This document shows, in pieces, positions 7,681-15,499 of a DNA stretch of 34,695 nucleotides. The DNA is from Candidatus Bathyarchaeota archaeon (GTDB lineage: Archaea > Thermoproteota > Bathyarchaeia > Bathyarchaeales > Bathycorpusculaceae), in contig JAOULW010000016.1 in the NCBI GenBank assembly GCA_029881805.1, forward strand, positions 1 to 34,695, read 5' to 3'. Each line of letters begins with the position of its first letter. Positions within the stretch are counted from its first letter, which is position 1. The position numbers were made by a program, and so were the translations under genes. The notes under the pieces are model-generated. The model saw only the letters and a list, made by a program, of their open reading frames with translations. It made no database searches and was not told the DNA's origin.

Positions 7681-8097
7681 TTATGAATTACAAATCTTAC
7701 TCTTTAAGGTTTCCATGTAGGTGGTTAAACCTTCAACGTCTTTGACTTCTCTACCGACAAGGCTCAGGAGTTCCAGCCAAAATCTCACGTTTGCTTTTAT
7801 TCTTGCTCTTTCCAGTTGTTGTTTCAGGCGCTTTGTCCATTCCTTTCCTCGTCTGTCGAAATCAAATAGCAGGATCACCTCACTGGCGTTAGTTTTTTCT
7901 ATCTCAGAAATTACGTCTAGGAGAGACTTCCCGCCAGTTTTTGCAGTGATTATCTTCCCTTCAACAGCCAAATCCCTTAAAGTCTCAACGTCTTTCTTGC
8001 CTTCCACAATTATGGGTGTTCCCTTTGCAGTTTCTTTTGCTAGGAATTCCAAAACTTGTAGAATTTTCTCTTCCTTTTCCTTAAGGTGTGTCGACAA
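7681..8097 (-). CDS. small Toprim-domain protein (UPF0292-like)
   Basis: This 138-residue protein is a nearly bare Toprim fold. TPIIVEGKKDVETLRDL supplies the conserved Glu, and VILLFDFDRRGKEW supplies the DxD acidic pair. This is the fold of primases, topoisomerases and RNase M5; stand-alone archaeal members are annotated as UPF0292 or Toprim proteins of unknown function, possibly acting on RNA or DNA ends with Mg2+. Start is TTG 8097, with AAGGT a few bases upstream, inside the end of tyrS. The 6-base gap makes tyrS and this gene one operon. With DnaG directly downstream, two Toprim proteins sit side by side. Confidence 0.88.
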   Translation of the reverse strand: MSTHLKEKEEKILQVLEFLAKETAKGTPIIVEGKKDVETLRDLAVEGKIITAKTGGKSLLDVISEIEKTNASEVILLFDFDRRGKEWTKRLKQQLERARIKANVRFWLELLSLVGREVKDVEGLTTYMETLKSKICNS

Positions 8098-8103
8098 GAT
8101 TTT

Positions 8104-9180
8104 TTACCTTGTCACTTGAGCTTTTTTCACGGTTTCTAAGCATTCTTTTGCTTCTTTATCCGTTTCAAAATATCTTCTTACAGGCTCGAGAATTTTGGAT
8201 ATCTCTTCTGCCACTGCATTTTTCAAGTCTTGCGGGTGTAGACCGCCGCCTGCGTAGGCTTTCTCTAATTCTTGATAATTTTGGAATTCGATTGGTCCGC
8301 CGAATTTTGCCGGACGGTCTATTTTGAATGTTTTGTTTTCATGGAACACAACGTATTTGACGATTTCTAGCACTGGGTTCATTTCTACAAGTTTCTCGGG
8401 GCACCATGCCTTTCTCATTTTTTCTTTTATTTGTTTCTGCGTGTCATGGATGAATATGGCGGTCCATGGTTTTGATTTGCTCATTTTGCTTGCAATGACT
8501 TGTTCCAATTTATCCTTTGATTCGAGTTTGATCGGCTCTGCTATACCCATCAATATGTGATGATGGACTGCAACGGGCTTTTGCCAGCCCATTTTTGGAA
8601 AGATTTCTCTGGCTAGGACGTGTGCTTTTCTTTGATCCATGCCGCCGTGGGGTATGTCTGCACCTATTTCTTTTATGTCGACTCCTTGCATTGGAGCGTA
8701 GAAATACTGCGACAAGTCTAGTTTCTCGTTTTCGCTTCTGCCCATTATTGTCATACACCTTAAGCTTCTGCTGAGGGTCATGTGTTTGGAAAATCTTAAC
8801 AATTTTCTCCAATAATCGTCATTATTGTGATATAATCCAGAACCCACCACAACTTTTACTCCTCGACAGAAGAATTTGAATGCCTTCTCATAATATTTCG
8901 TTGCTGACAAGATTTTGTCCCAGTCGCCGCCAAACTTGTTGTTGATGAAACTGTGCCAATCTGCAAGGTAGGCTTGACATTGTATTCCCGTTTTCAGAAA
9001 GTCGTTTATTTTGAAGCCGGAAATGATAAAATTTCCTAAGTGTAGCAGACCAGAAATTTCAAAACCCTGATAATGCCCCGGGTGCTCGTTAGTTTCTAAG
9101 AGTTGCCTCAATTCCTCCTCTACTAGAATCTCCTCCAGTGGCGGTCTTTTGATTAATTCCATCTTTGTTTCTATGTCCAA
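8104..9180 (-). CDS. tyrS: tyrosyl-tRNA synthetase
   Basis: This 358-residue class I synthetase charges tRNA-Tyr. The ATP-binding HIGH motif is HLGN (residues 47-50, in GFEISGLLHLGNFI) and the second signature is KMSKS (232-236). GGMDQRKAHVLARE at 179-192 is the tyrosine-type helix; TrpRS would read GIDQDP, as in the separate TrpRS at 13667. Size and lack of a long C-terminal domain fit archaeal TyrRS. Start TTG 9180 yields MDIETKMELIKRP, matching the family's N-terminus better than the internal ATG at 9162. GGGGA precedes it at close spacing, directly at the 3' end of the RNA candidate upstream, with which it may be co-transcribed. The Toprim gene follows after 6 bases. Confidence 0.95.
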   Translation of the reverse strand: MDIETKMELIKRPPLEEILVEEELRQLLETNEHPGHYQGFEISGLLHLGNFIISGFKINDFLKTGIQCQAYLADWHSFINNKFGGDWDKILSATKYYEKAFKFFCRGVKVVVGSGLYHNNDDYWRKLLRFSKHMTLSRSLRCMTIMGRSENEKLDLSQYFYAPMQGVDIKEIGADIPHGGMDQRKAHVLAREIFPKMGWQKPVAVHHHILMGIAEPIKLESKDKLEQVIASKMSKSKPWTAIFIHDTQKQIKEKMRKAWCPEKLVEMNPVLEIVKYVVFHENKTFKIDRPAKFGGPIEFQNYQELEKAYAGGGLHPQDLKNAVAEEISKILEPVRRYFETDKEAKECLETVKKAQVTR

Positions 9181-9185
9181 ACTGT

Positions 9186-9490
9186 TCCCCGCCGGTCTTA
9201 AGCCCTGTATTCTACCGTTCTATGTTGAGGTGAGACTTAAAAGTTGTTTCGCGGGCTATTGTTTCCCACTTGACCTATCACTTAACTTCACAGCAGGAGC
9301 CACACGCTCCTCTAGGCTAAGCTCTCTCCGGTATGGGATGTTTTGCCCGCGCCCACCGTGTCCCATGTTTGGGTACACCCGCCATCACGAGTAACGTAAG
9401 CCTTTGTGGCTTGCGGTCTTCCGTTGGGTCCGTCTGCATGGATTTTTCGGTGGGATTCGCAGAAGGCTCGTTTGCAATCATCGCCTAAAT
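9186..9490 (-). ncRNA. rnpB: large structured RNA, candidate RNase P RNA
   Basis: This 540-base coding gap is GC-rich and full of inverted repeats: AAGCC/GGCTT (9398-9412), GTGTCCC/GGG-ACAC (9358-9378) and GGAGC/GCTCC (9296-9310). On the minus strand, AGAATACAGGGCTTA (9213-9199) resembles the conserved 3' P4 strand of RNase P RNA (AGAA..GGCTTA). GAGAGC (9326-9321) resembles its CR II/III core, and GGAAGACC resembles a degenerate CR I. A TATA-like sequence at 9519-9507 puts the 5' end near 9487; size (about 300 nt) fits. Against it: P1 pairing between the two ends was not found and CR I is poor. It does not show the SRP RNA signature. Treat the family as tentative; that it is a structured RNA is more certain. 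Confidence 0.5.
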
Positions 9491-9719
9491 AGCCAATAGT
9501 TTTCTGAAAAATTAAACATTACTATCAATACGTTCAGAATGTTATTCGGAAAAGGGTCTCTATAATGACTAGACCAGTCCCTTATATTGGAGTGTTATTG
9601 ACTTATGCCGAATCGCGATTATAGGGTTTAAGGCACGCGCCCTTTCTGACAGCATTGAGTTCTAGCTTGTGGACTTGTTATCTAGAACATACAGAATTGT
9701 TTAGGGAGATAAGGTCTCC
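9491..9719. other. intergenic stretch without recognisable gene
   Basis: It is AT-rich near 9500-9600, containing the presumed promoter of the RNA candidate. A 7-bp inverted repeat, GTTCTAG...CTAGAAC, lies near 9659-9688. No open frame with a ribosome-binding site was seen. Confidence 0.5.
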
Positions 9720-11378
9720 TTATTTCATTAGTAGTTCCAAGTCTATTTCGAATGCGGCGGTGGGATTTTCCAGCCCAAAGTTGTTTAGAACTTGCGGATG
9801 TATTTCGCCCAGAACACCTAAACACCTGTCTTTAATGCAGACTGCAGCCGATCTGCCTTCCAAGAAAGTTGGGTGTCGGGCTTCCTTAATCTGCCAATTC
9901 TTCAAAGCAAGATTGGCAAGCAAGGCTTCGCAAAGTGATTTCACTTCAGTGAAGTTAGCCATGGAATGTGATGAAACTGCAGCTACATGCAATCTTCTTT
10001 CGCACATTGCCTCTAGCTTTTTATCGACTTTTACAACATCTGAGACTTCGAAAAGCCGTTGCGGAAAACTTTCATGTTTGTTTTCGGTCAGATTGTTCAA
10101 AAGCCCCGGCAGCAATGCTTGACGCATTATGGAATATTCTGTGGAAACAGGGTTAGCAAGCCTGATGGTTTTCTCTGGTTTCATCCGCACAAATTTGTAA
10201 TGCAGACGTTCATTAGTGAGCGTGAAGTTCATCACTTCCAAAAGTCCTAAACCTATCATAATTTGTCGTGTGCTGTTCGCGAGCCTATGTGTCGGATGCT
10301 GTTCTCCGACTGTTACGGCCGCTGGTATAGTGGGCTTCAACCTATTGTAGCCGTAGCCTATGCCGACTTCCTCAACCAAATCCACCTCATGTAATATGTC
10401 GATTCTATATGCTGGGAACGAAACCTCCAAAACGCCTTTCCCCACCTTACGTGCATCCATTCTGCATTTCTGCAAGCACTTCACAGTTTCAACGTCTGAA
10501 AGCTCCAAGCCAAGCAGTCTATTTGCGTAATTCACGTTCAACTTCATCTTCTCTGGGTTTAAGTTCGGTGAGACCACTGTGCGATCCGAATACTTGACAG
10601 CGACCTTCTCTATTGTGCCGCCCATGTCCGCCAAAGCAGCGGACAGCACCTTCAAGCTGTTTTCAACAGCATCATAACTAGTGCCCGTAACGTCTAAGAA
10701 CAGGTTTCTTGTATTGGCATCTACTCGCGTCAACTCACCATTTATTATAGGCGGCATCGAAAGAACAGCGCCATCTTTGTCAATCAACAATGGGTATTTG
10801 GGCGCCCAGTCTACGAGATGGCGATATGCTGCGCCCTTTTCGTGCTTCTCCAGAATCTCTTTCAAATCCATTTTTTCATTTTTACCCAACGGGACAAACT
10901 TCGCTTTTGTAGGCTCGACTGCCGTAAACTTGAAAGGCGGTTTAATAACATCCAGGTTATGGATGCCAATAGAAGCCTTTTTCCTGTCTCTGCCGATACC
11001 CCAGTGTAGGTCTTCCTGCATCTCCATCAATTCTACAATTGAATCGTCATCAAATTTTATGTTGCGAACTACTCCTGCGAGCATGAAAGGCCTGATATTA
11101 GCAACTGCCTTGTCTATTATGAGGGTGGTCTCTGGCTCTTTGGTCACGTATGCAGGTAATCCTTTTTCTAATCCCATGAATCCTTTCAAAGTCCTAGCGA
11201 CGCCTGCATAGCTACAGAAGTCGATGCGATTTGGATTGTACTCAACCTTCACGTAATCTTCGCCTATCTCTTCAAGGTCAAAGCCGATCCAAGGCAAATG
11301 CTTAGTCATGTCCTCAATGGTGATTTTTCTACCCACGAACTTGGAGAATCTTTCTTTGTAAAGCGTAATCACTGGCAT
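9720..11378 (-). CDS. pheT: phenylalanyl-tRNA synthetase beta chain
   Basis: The 552-residue archaeal/eukaryal-type PheRS beta chain forms a heterotetramer with the alpha chain from pheS to charge tRNA-Phe. Conserved blocks include FDLEEIGEDYVKVEYNPNR, DFCSYAGVARTLKGFMG, the B5 domain region with VDLVEEVGIGYGYNRL, and ANPVSTEYSIMRQALLPGLL, with FEVSDVV in the catalytic-like domain. Start ATG 11378 is chosen because AGGAGG lies about 8 bases ahead of it. An ATG 7 codons upstream (11399) lacks such a site. The start overlaps the end of pheS by about 10 bases, so translation is coupled. It lacks the tRNA-anticodon-binding extension of bacterial PheT, as expected for archaea. Confidence 0.96.
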   Translation of the reverse strand: MPVITLYKERFSKFVGRKITIEDMTKHLPWIGFDLEEIGEDYVKVEYNPNRIDFCSYAGVARTLKGFMGLEKGLPAYVTKEPETTLIIDKAVANIRPFMLAGVVRNIKFDDDSIVELMEMQEDLHWGIGRDRKKASIGIHNLDVIKPPFKFTAVEPTKAKFVPLGKNEKMDLKEILEKHEKGAAYRHLVDWAPKYPLLIDKDGAVLSMPPIINGELTRVDANTRNLFLDVTGTSYDAVENSLKVLSAALADMGGTIEKVAVKYSDRTVVSPNLNPEKMKLNVNYANRLLGLELSDVETVKCLQKCRMDARKVGKGVLEVSFPAYRIDILHEVDLVEEVGIGYGYNRLKPTIPAAVTVGEQHPTHRLANSTRQIMIGLGLLEVMNFTLTNERLHYKFVRMKPEKTIRLANPVSTEYSIMRQALLPGLLNNLTENKHESFPQRLFEVSDVVKVDKKLEAMCERRLHVAAVSSHSMANFTEVKSLCEALLANLALKNWQIKEARHPTFLEGRSAAVCIKDRCLGVLGEIHPQVLNNFGLENPTAAFEIDLELLMK

Positions 11379-12877
11379 AGGGGTGTCCTCCTGAGCCATT
11401 CTAAACGGTTACCGTAAAGCATTCTGATGTCGTCCAAACCAAGCTCAATCATGGCAAGGCGCTCCAATCCGCCTCCCCAAGCTAGCACTGGACACTTGAT
11501 GCCCATGGGAGCAGTGACCTCCGGTCTAAATATGCCCATTCCGCAAAGTTCAATCCAACGCTTAAGTTTTGGATGGTAGACCATGGCTTGAGCTGAAGGT
11601 TCAGTGTAGGGGAAATAGCATGGCCAGAACTCTGTTTTCTTTAATCCAAATTTTGTATAGAAAGTCTTCATTGTTCCCATCAAGTCTCTGAGGGTCACGT
11701 TTTCGTCTACAACTATGCCTTCGATCTGATGAAATTCGGCTGTGTTCTTATAGGTAAGCTGCTCATTTCTGTAAACCCTGTCAACAGAAAACACTTTTAT
11801 AGGCGGCTTCTTATGCTCCGCAAGATATTTTATCGTTTCCGCTGTCGTGTGCGTCCGCAAAACAAGCCTTTTCGCTTCATCATGACTCCAGTCGTAACCC
11901 CAACCCTTAGAGCCTGTTACCCAGCCGTTTTCATGCACACTCGCGACAGAATTCACTATATTCTTCGATGGCAGTTTTCCAGTCTTAGGACTAGCCAAAT
12001 AGAAAGTGTCCATCATCTCTCTAGCCGGATGGTCTTGAGGCTGGAACAAAGCGTCGAAATTCCAAAACGCAGTTTCAACAAGTGGTCCGCGAATTTCCGT
12101 GAACCCCAATTCTAGAAAAATCTCACGAGCACGCTGAATAATCTGCTGAAGCGGATGCATCTTGCCCGGATAGACTGACGGGCCGGGAGCGGTAACATCA
12201 AATTTTATTAGCTTGACTCGTTGCCATTTTCTTGTCATTATAAGCTCTGGCGTTAATTGCGTTACTTCCTCGATAGCCTCTTTTCGCTCTCTTAACGCTG
12301 CTAGTCCAGCATCAGTAATTTCAAAGATTCTCTTGATTTTTCCCTTAATATTCAACAGTTTTCTTCTTTTCAAAACTTGTATAGCTTCTTGTTGCTCCTT
12401 ATTCAGGTCTTCAACAACTACCTGTCCTTTTTCGTTAAGGAGTCTCAGTATTCTTTCGTCTTTTCCTTCTTCCGCCCTCTCTAGCACTTGTAGAGTATTC
12501 GTTTTCGTGTCTAAAACTGCCCATTTCTTCTTTTGAATCCAACCTAAAGCTATAGGTATTGAATTCTTTTCTAAATCAGCTTCTTCAGCTACGTTTTCCA
12601 AAGAGGCTTTTCCTCTCAGTTTTTTTAATGCGCTTAATAAGCGCCTTTCTGGCAAACCTTTCTTAGCATGTGCTTTTCCTTCATCATTGAGTTTTGCTCT
12701 AGTTTTCTTTTCTTCATGGACTTTTACGAGACCCTTCTCTTGCAGTGTCAAGGCTGTTCGCATCACAGCCGCATCAGGCAATCCGCTTTCGTGTATCAAC
12801 TGTTCTACTGACGTCTTACCACCGGACTTTTCTAATGCCGATAGTGTCTTACGTTCATTGACTCTTAGATCAACCAT
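11369..12877 (-). CDS. pheS: phenylalanyl-tRNA synthetase alpha chain
   Basis: This is the 502-residue catalytic chain. The first 200 or so residues are winged-helix repeats (ALEKSGGKTSVEQLIHESGL; LLSALKKLRGKASLENVAEE) as in archaeal and eukaryotic PheRS alpha. The class II core follows: motif 1 area GFTEIRGPLVETAFWNFDAL, motif 2 VYRNEQLTYKNTAEFHQIEG, and motif 3 with AWGGGLERLAMIELG. The complete core implies full aminoacylation activity with the beta chain. ATG 12877 gives the usual MVDL start. It is the first gene of the pheS-pheT operon, and its stop lies within the first codons of pheT. Confidence 0.97.
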   Translation of the reverse strand: MVDLRVNERKTLSALEKSGGKTSVEQLIHESGLPDAAVMRTALTLQEKGLVKVHEEKKTRAKLNDEGKAHAKKGLPERRLLSALKKLRGKASLENVAEEADLEKNSIPIALGWIQKKKWAVLDTKTNTLQVLERAEEGKDERILRLLNEKGQVVVEDLNKEQQEAIQVLKRRKLLNIKGKIKRIFEITDAGLAALRERKEAIEEVTQLTPELIMTRKWQRVKLIKFDVTAPGPSVYPGKMHPLQQIIQRAREIFLELGFTEIRGPLVETAFWNFDALFQPQDHPAREMMDTFYLASPKTGKLPSKNIVNSVASVHENGWVTGSKGWGYDWSHDEAKRLVLRTHTTAETIKYLAEHKKPPIKVFSVDRVYRNEQLTYKNTAEFHQIEGIVVDENVTLRDLMGTMKTFYTKFGLKKTEFWPCYFPYTEPSAQAMVYHPKLKRWIELCGMGIFRPEVTAPMGIKCPVLAWGGGLERLAMIELGLDDIRMLYGNRLEWLRRTPLCQ

Positions 12878-13101
12878 GGTTTTTCCCTTCTCGAAGAGAA
12901 CAGACTAAATTTGGTAATGTAGTTGTTCTAGTTATAATAAAACTATGCATGTTCTTCGCTAGATTTTGTTCAGAAACACCATGCCCTTCTAAGAAAATTG
13001 GCGGGGCATCACTTCACCGCTTGCAATTATAAATGCACAAACACTATTTATGGATTATGTCCTCCCGGACACACTCATTTTTACGGATAACATTCACTCG
13101 G

Positions 13102-13560
13102 CTACAACAATCCACGATCCTTCAACATTTTCATGAAATCCTCTTTCGACGGAATAGCCGACTTACTAACAAACTCTGCAGCTATCTTGCCGGCCGCTTC
13201 TATTGCGCCTCTATACTGCATCGCTTTAAAAATAGACCCTTCCAACTTCAGCATCCTACTTAGAAACAAAGATTCCAATGATTTCCTACCTGTGGCCACC
13301 TCTATTGACAAGTCATAAGTCGGGATCTCCACTGTAAAATCCACCTTCTTTCTGGTTTCCTCAATTTCACTTGCCGGGACGTGTTTTCGCTCGACAAATT
13401 CGCCATCCACATAGGTTGAGATTATGGCGAAGGGAACATCCTTAACAACGAACAAAGTTTTCCAATTGACTCCCTTCGATTTCTCTCGATACTCCTTGTT
13501 GGCATTAATCCTTTTTCTCAATTCCTCCGAGAATTTAAGAGACTCATATTTCAGTGACAT
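13102..13560 (-). CDS. SCP2 sterol-binding-like domain protein
   Basis: The 152-residue protein matches the SCP2 (sterol carrier protein 2) fold in its C-terminal half: VDFTVEIPTYDLSIEVATGR, then LFLSRMLKLEGSIFKAMQYR, echoing the family's LEGD..KAM helix that lines a lipid-binding tunnel. The N-terminal half (KTLFVVKDVPFAIISTYVDG) forms the beta strands. In archaea such proteins are small, cytosolic and of unknown ligand; fatty acyl or isoprenoid binding is plausible but not shown. It is transcribed divergently from trpS; a minus-strand TTTTTAATG TATA element lies about 20-25 bases before ATG 13560. Confidence 0.8.
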   Translation of the reverse strand: MSLKYESLKFSEELRKRINANKEYREKSKGVNWKTLFVVKDVPFAIISTYVDGEFVERKHVPASEIEETRKKVDFTVEIPTYDLSIEVATGRKSLESLFLSRMLKLEGSIFKAMQYRGAIEAAGKIAAEFVSKSAIPSKEDFMKMLKDRGLL

Positions 13561-13666
13561 GATTGATCTCTAACATTAAAAAGCGTATTTGAAATTTATG
13601 TCCACATAAGACTTAATACGTTTTTCATGAATTAAATTAGGAACTAAGCCGCGAGGTGGAGTATGC

Positions 13667-14797
13667 TTGACCGACGAAGACCGAAATGAAATGGTTGTAA
13701 CTCCTTGGGAAGTTAGGGGCAAAGTCGACTACGAACGCCTGATTCGCGAGTTCGGCACTCAGCCCCTAACAGACGGATTACTGGAAAGAATAGTGAAACT
13801 TACCGGTGAGTTTCATCCTCAGCTTCGAAGAAAACTATTTTTTTCGCACCGCGACCTAGACACAACGCTTGATCTCTATGAAAAGGGAGTGAAATTTGTC
13901 CTATACACGGGCAGAGGGCCTTCTGGTCCGGTTCACATAGGTCACCTCATCCCATGGATCTTCACGAAATATCTACAAGATAAATTCAAAACAAGACTTT
14001 ATTTTCAGATGACAGATGACGAGAAATTTGTCATTGAAGAAGACCTGAAGCTTGAAGAGACAACTCATTTTGCATATGAGAACTCTTTGGATCTAATTGC
14101 TTTAGGCTTCAAACCAAAGGATACATACATAATTTTTGATGTGCAAGACATAGACTTGCTCTATGACATAGCGTTAGAAGCTGCGAAGCGCATAACATTC
14201 TCAACTGCAAAGGCTGCGTTCGGATTTCAAGAGAGCACAAACATCGGCTGGATTTTCTGGCCAGCCATCCAAGCAGTGCCATGCTTCATACATACGAAAC
14301 TGACTGGTGAGAAGGTTCCAGCCCTCATCCCGGCAGCCATCGATCAGGATCCATACTGGCGAATAACTCGCGACATCGCTCAGAAACTCGGATACTACAA
14401 ACCAGCCCAGATTCACTGCCGTTTTCTCAGTGGCCTTGGAATAGGCGGAAAAATGAGTGCCTCAGAACCAGAAACATCAATATTTACGACAGACCAGCCA
14501 GCTACCGTGAAACGCAAAATTTGGAATGCTTTTACGGGCGGTAAAGGAACGGCGGCAGAGCAGAGAACGACAGGCGCTGACCCAAACATCTGCACCGTAT
14601 TCCAATACTTCTATTTCCTATTCGAGGAAGACGACAAGAAGATCGCTGAAAGAGAAAGACAATGCAGAGCTGGTGAAACACTATGCGGCGAATGTAAAAC
14701 CGATTTAGCAGAAAGAATCAACGAATTTCTTTCAGAGCACCAGAAAAAACGGGAGAAAGCAAGAAATATTGTGGACAAATTCCACATAAAACGCTAG
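13667..14797 (+). CDS. trpS: tryptophanyl-tRNA synthetase
   Basis: This 376-residue class I synthetase charges tRNA-Trp. A perfect HIGH motif lies at residues 90-93 (GPVHIGHL), KMSAS at 262-266, and AIDQDPYWRITRD at 224-236 marks the TrpRS rather than TyrRS subfamily. A C-terminal Cys cluster (CRAGETLCGECK) is seen in other archaeal TrpRS proteins and may bind a metal. Start TTG 13667 is preceded by GAGGTGGAG (13653-13660), a strong ribosome-binding site. The nearby ATG at 13663 is out of frame. TATA-like ATTAAATTAG lies about 35 bases upstream. The cognate tRNA-Trp gene is in the same window at 24173. Confidence 0.97.
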   Translation: MTDEDRNEMVVTPWEVRGKVDYERLIREFGTQPLTDGLLERIVKLTGEFHPQLRRKLFFSHRDLDTTLDLYEKGVKFVLYTGRGPSGPVHIGHLIPWIFTKYLQDKFKTRLYFQMTDDEKFVIEEDLKLEETTHFAYENSLDLIALGFKPKDTYIIFDVQDIDLLYDIALEAAKRITFSTAKAAFGFQESTNIGWIFWPAIQAVPCFIHTKLTGEKVPALIPAAIDQDPYWRITRDIAQKLGYYKPAQIHCRFLSGLGIGGKMSASEPETSIFTTDQPATVKRKIWNAFTGGKGTAAEQRTTGADPNICTVFQYFYFLFEEDDKKIAERERQCRAGETLCGECKTDLAERINEFLSEHQKKREKARNIVDKFHIKR

Positions 14798-14811
14798 GAT
14801 GTGATTTGCAA

Positions 14812-14871
14812 ATGTTGGAGAAAGGGAAAGTTGATGTTATTTTATCAAAAGCCTAGAGGCTTCTTCATCCA
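14812..14871 (+). pseudogene. 5' part of the flavin reductase gene, closed by in-frame TAG
   Basis: ATG 14812 has a good ribosome-binding site (AGGATGTGAT, 14797-14806) and reads MLEKGKVDVILSKA, then TAG (14854-14856), then RLLHP directly in frame with the downstream gene. Homologues read KAYRLLHP here, so the amber codon stands where Tyr is expected (TAT or TAC to TAG, one base). Confidence 0.75.
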
Positions 14872-15375
14872 GTGTACACGGTGCTTGTCTCTTGTGTTGG
14901 TAAAACTGGGAAACCAAACTTAATTACTTTGGCGTGGGCAATGTCTACGTCGGTTAATCCGCCTTTGGTTGCTATAAGCATCGCTCCTAGACGGCATTCA
15001 TATGCTTCTATTGAAGAGGCAAAAGAGTTTGTCGTTAACATTCCAAGCATGGAGATACTGGATGCGACGCTATTCTGTGGTAGAAGAAGTGGCGAGGATC
15101 ATGACAGACTTAAGGAGACAAATCTTACGCCATTTCCATCAAGAAAAGTGAAGCCACCAACAATAAAAGAGTGCATAGCCCACCTAGAATGTAAACTCCA
15201 CAGTCAGTTTACAACTGGCGACCGCACTGTATTTGTCGGTGAAATAGTCAAAGCCTCCTCGGTCAAGGAAGCCTTCACGGATGGATACAATTTAGAAAAA
15301 GCGAAGATGACTTTTCACATTGGTGGAAACGATTTTGCCACTCTTGATCCTAAGGTTTCTACGCCTGAACTTTAG
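14872..15375 (+). CDS. flavin reductase-like FMN-binding protein (5' end interrupted by amber codon)
   Basis: From GTG 14872 the protein reads YTVLVSCVGKTGKPNLITLA, WAMSTSVNPPLVAISI, FVVNIPSME and CGRRSGEDHDR. These are the strands of the flavin reductase-like split-barrel family, which binds FMN and may pass electrons to a partner. The body (167 residues) is complete, but the expected first 20 residues (including KAxRLLHP) are encoded upstream at 14812 across an in-frame TAG. Either the gene is a recent nonsense mutant, translation restarts at GTG 14872 (GAGG lies about 12 bases upstream), or there is a sequence error. Pyrrolysine readthrough is unlikely because TAG ends several normal genes in this window. 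It lies downstream of trpS in the same direction. Confidence 0.85.
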   Translation: MYTVLVSCVGKTGKPNLITLAWAMSTSVNPPLVAISIAPRRHSYASIEEAKEFVVNIPSMEILDATLFCGRRSGEDHDRLKETNLTPFPSRKVKPPTIKECIAHLECKLHSQFTTGDRTVFVGEIVKASSVKEAFTDGYNLEKAKMTFHIGGNDFATLDPKVSTPEL

Positions 15376-15499
15376 ACATCCACCTTTTCTGAAGCAAAAA
15401 ACAAAGTCGTACTATCTAAACCTAGTATTCCACTTCGCCATTAAACCTTTTAAATCACAACATTAAATTAGCGTTAGTAAAAAATAATGTGTGACATCG

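Noticed and set aside
9186-9490. SRP (7S) RNA as the identity of the structured RNA
   Set aside because: The helix 8 signature (CAGG..GGAAGG..AGCAG) is absent on both strands.
12964-13016. Possible C/D box sRNA on the minus strand (GTGATGC ... CTGA)
   Set aside because: The C box has a mismatch at a conserved base, no convincing C'/D' pair was found, and no target could be assigned.
14854-14856. Pyrrolysine insertion at the in-frame TAG
   Set aside because: TAG terminates polB, dnaG, trpS, the permease and others in this window, and flavin reductases have no known pyrrolysine; a nonsense mutation or error is simpler.
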